NCBI GenBank assembly: GCA_024704765.1
Contig: JAKMXF010000306.1
Coordinates: forward strand, 186,001-250,000
Source: Oopsacas minuta
Lineage: Eukaryota; Porifera; Hexactinellida; Lyssacinosida; Leucopsacidae
Length of the DNA stretch: 64,000 bases
Direction: 5' to 3'
Part shown: one piece after another, positions 57,650-64,000 of the stretch
Position numbering within the stretch: the first letter of the stretch is position 1
Layout: the number at the start of each line of letters is the position of its first letter
Notes under the pieces: generated by a model
Database searches by the model: none
Told to the model about the DNA's origin: nothing
What the model saw: the letters and a program-made list of their open reading frames with translations, nothing else
Program-made: the position numbers and the translations under genes

Positions 57650-58510
57650 AAATTGGTGCATTTTTGCACGGATACATGTATTATTGTTGGGTATTAATTA
57701 ACACAAGTTATGTCATCCAACGAGCCAGGTCGGATAAACGGGAATAAGTTGTAAAATATGCACCATTTTTCAAGCTCTGTCAAATCGTCAATATTGCATC
57801 ATCTACCCTAAAATTAAACCAATTGGTCCAAGGATAGTTTCATACATAATATCTATAAAGTGCTATGATAAAGTTCTCAGGTTCCAAAGTTATAGTAGTG
57901 ACCTATTTCTGCAAATATATTTCTATGACCTGACAACCTTTAAAGTTATGGTCAATTAATTTGCAAATATAGGGTGCACACCCAACTTTCAATGCCCTGA
58001 CAATATATTTTGATATAATATCTCTGACAATTATGATGCAATCTTGAAAATAACCATATAGGGTATTTTTGATGACTGTACAATAATCCTTGGACACACC
58101 AATTTAAAATCTATTATCAAGGTATGGGAAGTCGGTTATATGCCAATTATTTGCAATATGGTTCGCCCATGACATTAAAGTTTGAAAGTTCTAGATGTAT
58201 ATTGGCAGGAATATGTCACCCATGGTCACTACTATAACTCTGGAACCTGATAATTTTTTTGATATTTTTGATATTTTGTATTATAATATCCTTTGATCAT
58301 TTGGTATTAATTTTAGAGAGCCAATGCAATATTGATCATTTTCAGAGCTTGAGAATTGACTCATTTTTCATAACATATTCCCGTTTTATCCAATCAGATA
58401 ACGTCTTTTCGACCTGAGACATGTCGGATGGCCTTGTGTTAATTAATACCTAATAATAATACATCTATTAGTGCCAAATGCATAAATTGTGTCTTTCCGT
58501 GAAAAAATTT
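57650..58510. repeat. Large fold-back repeat, about 860 bp
   Basis: The left arm (57656-57920) and the reverse complement of the right arm (58190-58510) share long words such as GTATTAATTAACACAAG, TCAATATTGCAT, AAACGGGAATA, CAAGCTCT and GTTATAGTAGTGACC. The centre (57920-58190) contains the single MITE end GGTATGGGAAGTCGG. Parts resemble 27500-27790. Probably a non-autonomous fold-back transposon. Confidence 0.75.
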
Positions 58511-61500
58511 GAAATCACTTTGTAGAGGATGAGAGTATTTCTGATTTTTGGCGTCACTAACTCTGTTTTATATTATTTCAATTTTGTTCGGATAATTCTT
58601 ATCATTAGATTATTCCTTGATGATGTTCATGCATATATGTTTGCATATATTGGATAATTATTGTTAAGCTTTCCTTTAATTGTATTCACTTCTAACTCAT
58701 ATCCATAAATGGATTCTGATCTTACTATCGGTGGAAATAGCTGATATGCAGAATATTCTCTTCATTTGTTGGTTTTGCTAAATTGGCTTGCTATTTAAAA
58801 GCCTAATTACAGTGGGACTAGGATCGGGCATATCTCTTTGAAACCAAAGAATGGTGCGTACTATGAATAATTTTCGAGTCTACATCTTATCCGACAAAGT
58901 TATGGAATATTAATTAGGGTTTTTATTTTATAGAGCAACACCCTGACTAATCCGTTCATACCCAATGATAAGATATTATTAGTTATTTATTGGTCGGTAA
59001 GTGAAAAAACAAAATTATCTTATCGTAAATCACCTTAGTAACTGGGGTGTACTTTAGTACGAATTAAGTATGTGTTCAGTTGAATACAGTTAATCAATAA
59101 TATCTTGCTTGTACTTAGTCCAGGATAACTCTGGTAAGACGTACTGCAATAAAGGAATTTCGAATTGCATCCAAGGATAACGGGACTCGCAGTACATGCG
59201 AAGGCATGAGCGATTACCATACTTATGACTTATAATGTTTTTAAGAATTATCATCTAATAATATCTAAGAATATCAATGAATGTTTTGTCAATAATTACC
59301 CAATCGATACATAGTTTGAACAAATGTGTCAATTGACAATCGATATTGTCTCGATTGGATTGGCTTAACATCTCAGATAAGAAATTACTACCTATTTTAA
59401 GTCATATAAACGTATGCACTATTAACACGCTGAAACTATACCATAGTAAGTGAATTATACAAATTGATAAAGTAAATGGATATACCCAAAGATAGAAGCA
59501 AAAATAACACGCCAGCTATAGTTACCCAAATGGAAGGATGATTACTGCAAATAGGTGACATTATGGAAACTCAAATAATCACAGATCAAAGTTCCGTGTC
59601 CATCACAGACAGTACTATAAGATTCCAAACTTTTCCGATATTCTAGCCACTTTGTTGATTAAGATCTGTTTAACAAGTATTCACAGTGTACTATTGGAGA
59701 AATATGGTATAGCTCAATGGGCAACCGTAATATTTTATGGTTTGTGATTTGATACCATGGTTGACCAAAGGCACAATGATACAGAAACTAAGATTCAACT
59801 TTTAATATTTACAATTCCACAAATGCGATAACTCCCTTAACATTCTAATTTCTAAACATTGTCTTTCCTTATCCTAGCTTGTGAATGATTGCAGAAATCC
59901 AGAACCTCATGTAATGGGGACTTTCCTTAATGTACGCGACTCCCTTCACCTTGTGAAGATTTTGGGTCATAAATGCAGGATTATCTACAGATACAGTTTA
60001 TGAAATTTGGAAAGCGGGATCCCCAGACAATCTTTACGCAAGAAGAGTATCAACATGTTATTGAAACCCGAACAAAATATTTCCAACTGAATATCTGTTA
60101 CTTAGACTATGTAAACACTTTAAATTCTAAGGATGGATGTTACAGACACCATAAAACTATTATAATGGTTATATCATCTTATTCAAATGCATAGTCTCGC
60201 ACAGTGAGTTATTCGCTTCAATTAGGTGAAATTTTCATATTTAATCTGGTCAATTTATATATTGGGAATGATTCGAAATCTGTAGTTGTATCCAAATCTA
60301 CAATTGCATTTTATCTGAATCAACTTACATGAGTGTTGTACTATCTCTAAGTCTTTCCAAATTATTTTAATTTTCGACGACTGTGAAGTTTGCAGGATAT
60401 TCGACTAGGGTCAGTTCAATCAGTAATTTGTCCTACTTGTACTCATTAGATTTACCCGAAATTAATATAATTTGGTAGAGGAGTGTTGGACGTTTTATAA
60501 AATAGAATTTTCTTTAATATTATTAAATTACCTATCGTTTTTGGCATGACGAGGGGGTCACTTCTCTATTAGAAAATACGACCTAAAAGTGGGAATTCTA
60601 ATCAGAAATTTTGTGTCTATTTTACTATGATTATCCAGTCCAGATAATGTTCAATTTCCTCGCAGTAATTGTCAGTTGACTAAATAATATTAATAGAATG
60701 GAATACTAAAGGAGATTTCATGGGTACAATTCAATAGTGTCAAATTTGGAATTAGCGTATTGAATTTTCCCCTTTTGTTGTTTTGAATAATCTTCTACGA
60801 TTATTCAAGTGTTATTTAATCGGGCAAATACATGTCGTTAAATTATCCATGGTTAATTGAATAATATTATATTCATAAATATGATAGAAATAATTAAGCT
60901 ACCGCTGAATGTAAAAATTCCAAAAATGCATATTATATGCAATACTGGAAGTACCCATTGTTTAACTAATAAATATTTCACATTTAAGAACAATAGAATT
61001 ATTACCGATGACTTAGTGCTATATAATGAATAATTTCATTTGCTTTCAGCAAAAAGCTATCACTAATATAAATATTCTTAGAAGAGTATGAAGGTGTAGA
61101 TTTTTTTCTTCCTAAGAGCTTGAAAATTTTGGCACCTTTCCTTTCATAATTTTTGTGAGAGGCCAGACAAAAGCTTGACCAGTTTTAAATACTGGCACTT
61201 GGCTGTCGATTGATTAGCAAAGAGGAGAAGCACACGCAACGAATATCTTCAATAGTTTTCACATCATATATCACCTTAATTTTATCCAGTTTTGGCTGCA
61301 GCGTTTTACGGAGTAAAAAATAATAATTATATAGAAAAATATAGGCACCCTTCAATACGGGCCACTATACTAAAGTATAGTCGGTACAGTAAAAATACAA
61401 TCTTTTACTATCCTAAACCAATATTCTATACTAGCGATACTGTCTGTTACAGCAATGTCTTTGTCACCACAAACCAAAATAATAATTCCACTCCACAGGG

Positions 61501-61926
61501 TAGCCATGCCATGTTACTACCAAATAAATGGCGAGTATGAGCACTTGTGTCCATGTGTATGTGTGTGGGAATGATAGGGTGCCTTCTGAGTAAAACTTAA
61601 CTACTATCCAATTATTTAACAAGCATATTTCATCTTCTATATAAACTACCTAAGCTCTACAACTATCAAATTTACACTCGGCTCTAGCTCGAAAGAAAGG
61701 ACAATTTACCTTACCACTATGTGTGATTTTAATATGATAATATTTGAACTTTAAAACACACATCTTGTTTATCTCATGGTATTTATCAGCAAAAATATTT
61801 GTCTACTTACTCATGAAAGACACGAAACCATTATAATCGGTAGTACAAATACTCTTCCATTTAGCCAGTAAGAGACTCCAGATTGATAACTTATATTGGT
61901 TACAATTTCAACCTCAGAACCAATTT
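58511..61926. other. AT-rich DNA with two weak exon candidates
   Basis: 59878 onward (after TATCCTAG) reads LVNDCRNPEPHVMGTFLN and VRDSLHLVKILGHKC before the frame closes, and 61292-61540 reads AAAFYGVKNNNYIEKYRHPS. Both look more protein-like than their surroundings, but neither has a convincing donor or family. 59095-59215 holds a short stretch recalling pogo-type ends (GGTAAGACGTACTG). No other feature supported. Confidence 0.35.
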
Positions 61927-62787
61927 CTAACGACTGGTTGGTGATTTCGTCAGTTTCAACATTATAAATATTTTTTTGATCTGAATAAGGGGCTCATTAC
62001 CTAAATTTTGAATTCGATCTCGATATTCACCATATTTAACTTCTAAGGCATTAATACCATTAGTGTAAAATTCCTCTCTTTGTTTGATTACCCAACCAAT
62101 GAAATCAGTCACGATCTCTCCCCTTAAACATACATACTTCCTACCAAAGATTCGATATACTAAACAATGGTCATGTTCAGATTGTGCTGATACTACACAC
62201 AAAACTAACAATGGACTACACTCCAAAAAGGTTTTATCATACGTACTTTTGCTACAGCTTGTGTGAGTAGTACACTCATCAATAAAGGAAGTTTCAGCGA
62301 ATTGCAATAATCCAGAAACTTTTTGAGACAAAGACAAACCGTAAAACTTAGTGCAATCTGCCCCCAACTGAGATTCAGATGTATTTAACAGGTAATACAC
62401 ATGACCTCCACTTAGTGATCTAAGAATTTCGGTATCGGAATCTCTCTTCAATCAGTCATACTCAACTAAATTGGAGGCTGTAGATGTCCACATAACAAGA
62501 AGCATGTTGTCTCCTAAATCCAATGCAAGATCCAGTAAATTTAGGTTACTAAGTGAGGAAATTGAATCGGAAAACCCACCTATACTTCTACATACATCTT
62601 TAATGAGACTAGACGTAATGAAAGATCTTCTCATGGAAATCCCTATCGTTGTAATCTTAACAGGATTACTACAAGAGTAGACTTTACTAATTGTTCCCCA
62701 AAATGATGTAAGTATGCGACCACTGATAGACAGCTTGTGGATAGAAGCATGAAAATAATGAAATGTGGAGATAATTAAGTTTACCAT
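61927..62787 (-). CDS. Unidentified reading frame with one in-frame TGA
   Basis: The same minus-strand frame is open from 62787 to 61927 apart from one TGA at 62452-62454 (NLVEYD, stop, LKRDSDTEIL). The region after about 62740 looks like an exon following the acceptor GTCTATCAG. The sequence is varied and non-repetitive, with six to eight cysteines: KVYSCSNPVKITTIGISMRR, LGDNMLLVMWTSTASN, GGHVYYLLNTSESQLGADC, LLQFAETSFIDECTTHTSC, CLVYRIFGRKYVCLRGEI. I do not recognise the family. It could be a host gene with a nonsense change, a selenoprotein-type readthrough (no evidence for that) or a decayed gene. Confidence 0.4.
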
Positions 62788-64000
62788 GAGTATAATATGA
62801 ATAAGAATACCTGGCGTTTGGAAACAACAGTTTTGACTATATTGTAGGTGGTTAACATATCATGATTTAATTAATTGCTTTGTTCGTGATGTGCATCCTG
62901 AGTTGGAGTGATAGGTCCTGGATTAATCTCGATGCCATCAATGATGAGGAGAATAGAGACAATACAAGCAAGAAGAGCAGAATACAGTATGGATGTAGCC
63001 GACTAAGCGAAGAGCGAATCAGAAGAAGAACCAAGATTATTCGATTACCTGAGAGAGCGCAAGTCAATCCGAGCACGCCATAAATCAATGGAAATCACGA
63101 ATATACGTAAAAGTAGAATATGTTGGATAAAAACGACAATGCCGCTTGTCAAGAAAAGCAAAGAGAATAGCAAAAAGCAAAACCAAGCACAATAAACAAT
63201 AAACAAACATCAGAAATACTGAAGTACGATTCAATATGGGAGAAGCTACATATATGATTATTTACAGATATGCATATTCCATTGTGATGGATAAAAATAG
63301 AAAATATAATTCGCTATTTCCGAATTTTGTGGTTTCATCATCGTTCGTTGCAGCAACATTTGAATGGGAAACATGAGATGAGTTATAATATATTGCTTTA
63401 CGCGATGAATAACAGTCATGCTGGTCAATCTCCTGAGATAGCCTAGTATTGTACTAGGCAACGCGAATAATGAAATGTGACTAGTGGTAAAAATATTTCC
63501 ACAAAATATTATTTTCTAAAATTCAATTCGAAAGTACTAGTGACCCCTGTTATTTTTAAAGGAAATTGAATGATATAGTATAAAAGAAGGAGCCTGTAAA
63601 GTTTCAGGCGATTTTGGTAATTAATTATTGTTGAAATTTGAATCTAAATTGAAATTTGAAAATACATAAAACGATATTTTGCAATTTTTAGAACCCCATT
63701 GTGGCTGAATCTCTCAGAACTCCATGATTATACCGATATTATGGTAACGTCCATGTCTCAGCTATCGATTGTTATCAAAATATAACAGTTAGAGTTCGGT
63801 TTTGGATATCAAATACCAATTTGAACTGATACTAGTTTTGGTAACATGATACCCACTCCCCTTCAATACAACTGAATTTAACTTTGAATACTTGTATCTC
63901 CTCGAGTTTTATGAATTTTTTGATGAAATTCAATTTACATAAACGTCTATGCATTACAAATAGAGACAAAACATTTCAGATTCTAATTCTCAATTTTAGG
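62788..64000. other. Flanking DNA, no firm gene
   Basis: 62905-63110 on the plus strand is richer in G+C and purines and reads ESEEEPRLFDYLRERKSIRA with one stop before it, which might be part of an exon. The opposite-strand frame (63088-62867) is leucine-rich and probably a shadow. The remainder is AT-rich without features. Confidence 0.3.

Noticed and set aside
1-64000. tRNA, rRNA, CRISPR, operon-type or origin features
   Set aside because: None could be supported by reading both strands; composition and introns indicate a eukaryotic nuclear region.

Overview
This window looks like repeat-rich intergenic and intronic DNA from an AT-rich invertebrate animal genome. The evidence is spliceosomal introns, no bacterial operon structure, and a dense mixture of animal DNA transposons: P/THAP, several hAT lineages, a KDZ-like element, mariner/Tc1, CACTA- and Chapaev-like CMC elements, Transib/RAG1-like elements and pogo/Tigger-type MITEs. 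One CR1/L2-like LINE relic is also present. The sequence alone does not fix the phylum. Only two or three stretches look like host genes: a WD40-repeat gene with exons at 48.8 and 55.1 kb, and an unidentified reading frame near 62 kb.

Layout. 0.2-14.5 kb and 18.7-26.8 kb: two old transposons, a GTF2IRD2-type hAT and a KDZ-like element with a second Ulp1-protease/PHD gene. Each was hit by a copy of the same 3504-bp P-like THAP element (1045-4548 and 20646-24149, inverted to each other). The two P copies carry exchanged target-site duplications, and both interrupted genes continue only if the 16 kb between the copies is flipped. The arrangement therefore records an inversion through the P copies, or an assembly error that mimics one. 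The KDZ-like gene is further broken by a TTF-type hAT (4775-7375), a deleted Transib/RAG1-like element (8079-10789, itself holding a mariner) and a DD37D element (11006-12311). A third mariner (14738-18677) is split by a CACTA-like element (16030-18656).

26.8-29.4 kb holds MITEs. 29.4-35.2 kb is a longer Transib/RAG1-like relic whose ends begin CACTGTG and CACAGTG. It contains a Chapaev-like element (29977-32808) and is followed by a KDZ fragment, a KIAA1586-type hAT (35682-37062) and a second, almost identical CACTA-like copy (37505-40132). 40-48 kb is AT-rich DNA with a fold-back element, a Tc1 relic, a hAT MITE and a ZBED-type hAT relic. 48.8-56.2 kb contains the WD40 gene, whose 6-kb intron holds a DD37E Tc1-like element and the LINE relic. 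57-64 kb has a large fold-back repeat, a perfect short hairpin and the unidentified minus-strand frame.

Only the two CACTA-like copies carry an apparently intact transposase gene (559 codons over two exons). The Ulp1/PHD gene is nearly intact, with one stop codon. The other recognisable transposases have frameshifts, stops or deletions. Exact 8-, 4-, 3- and 2-bp target duplications give a firm relative order for many of the insertions.
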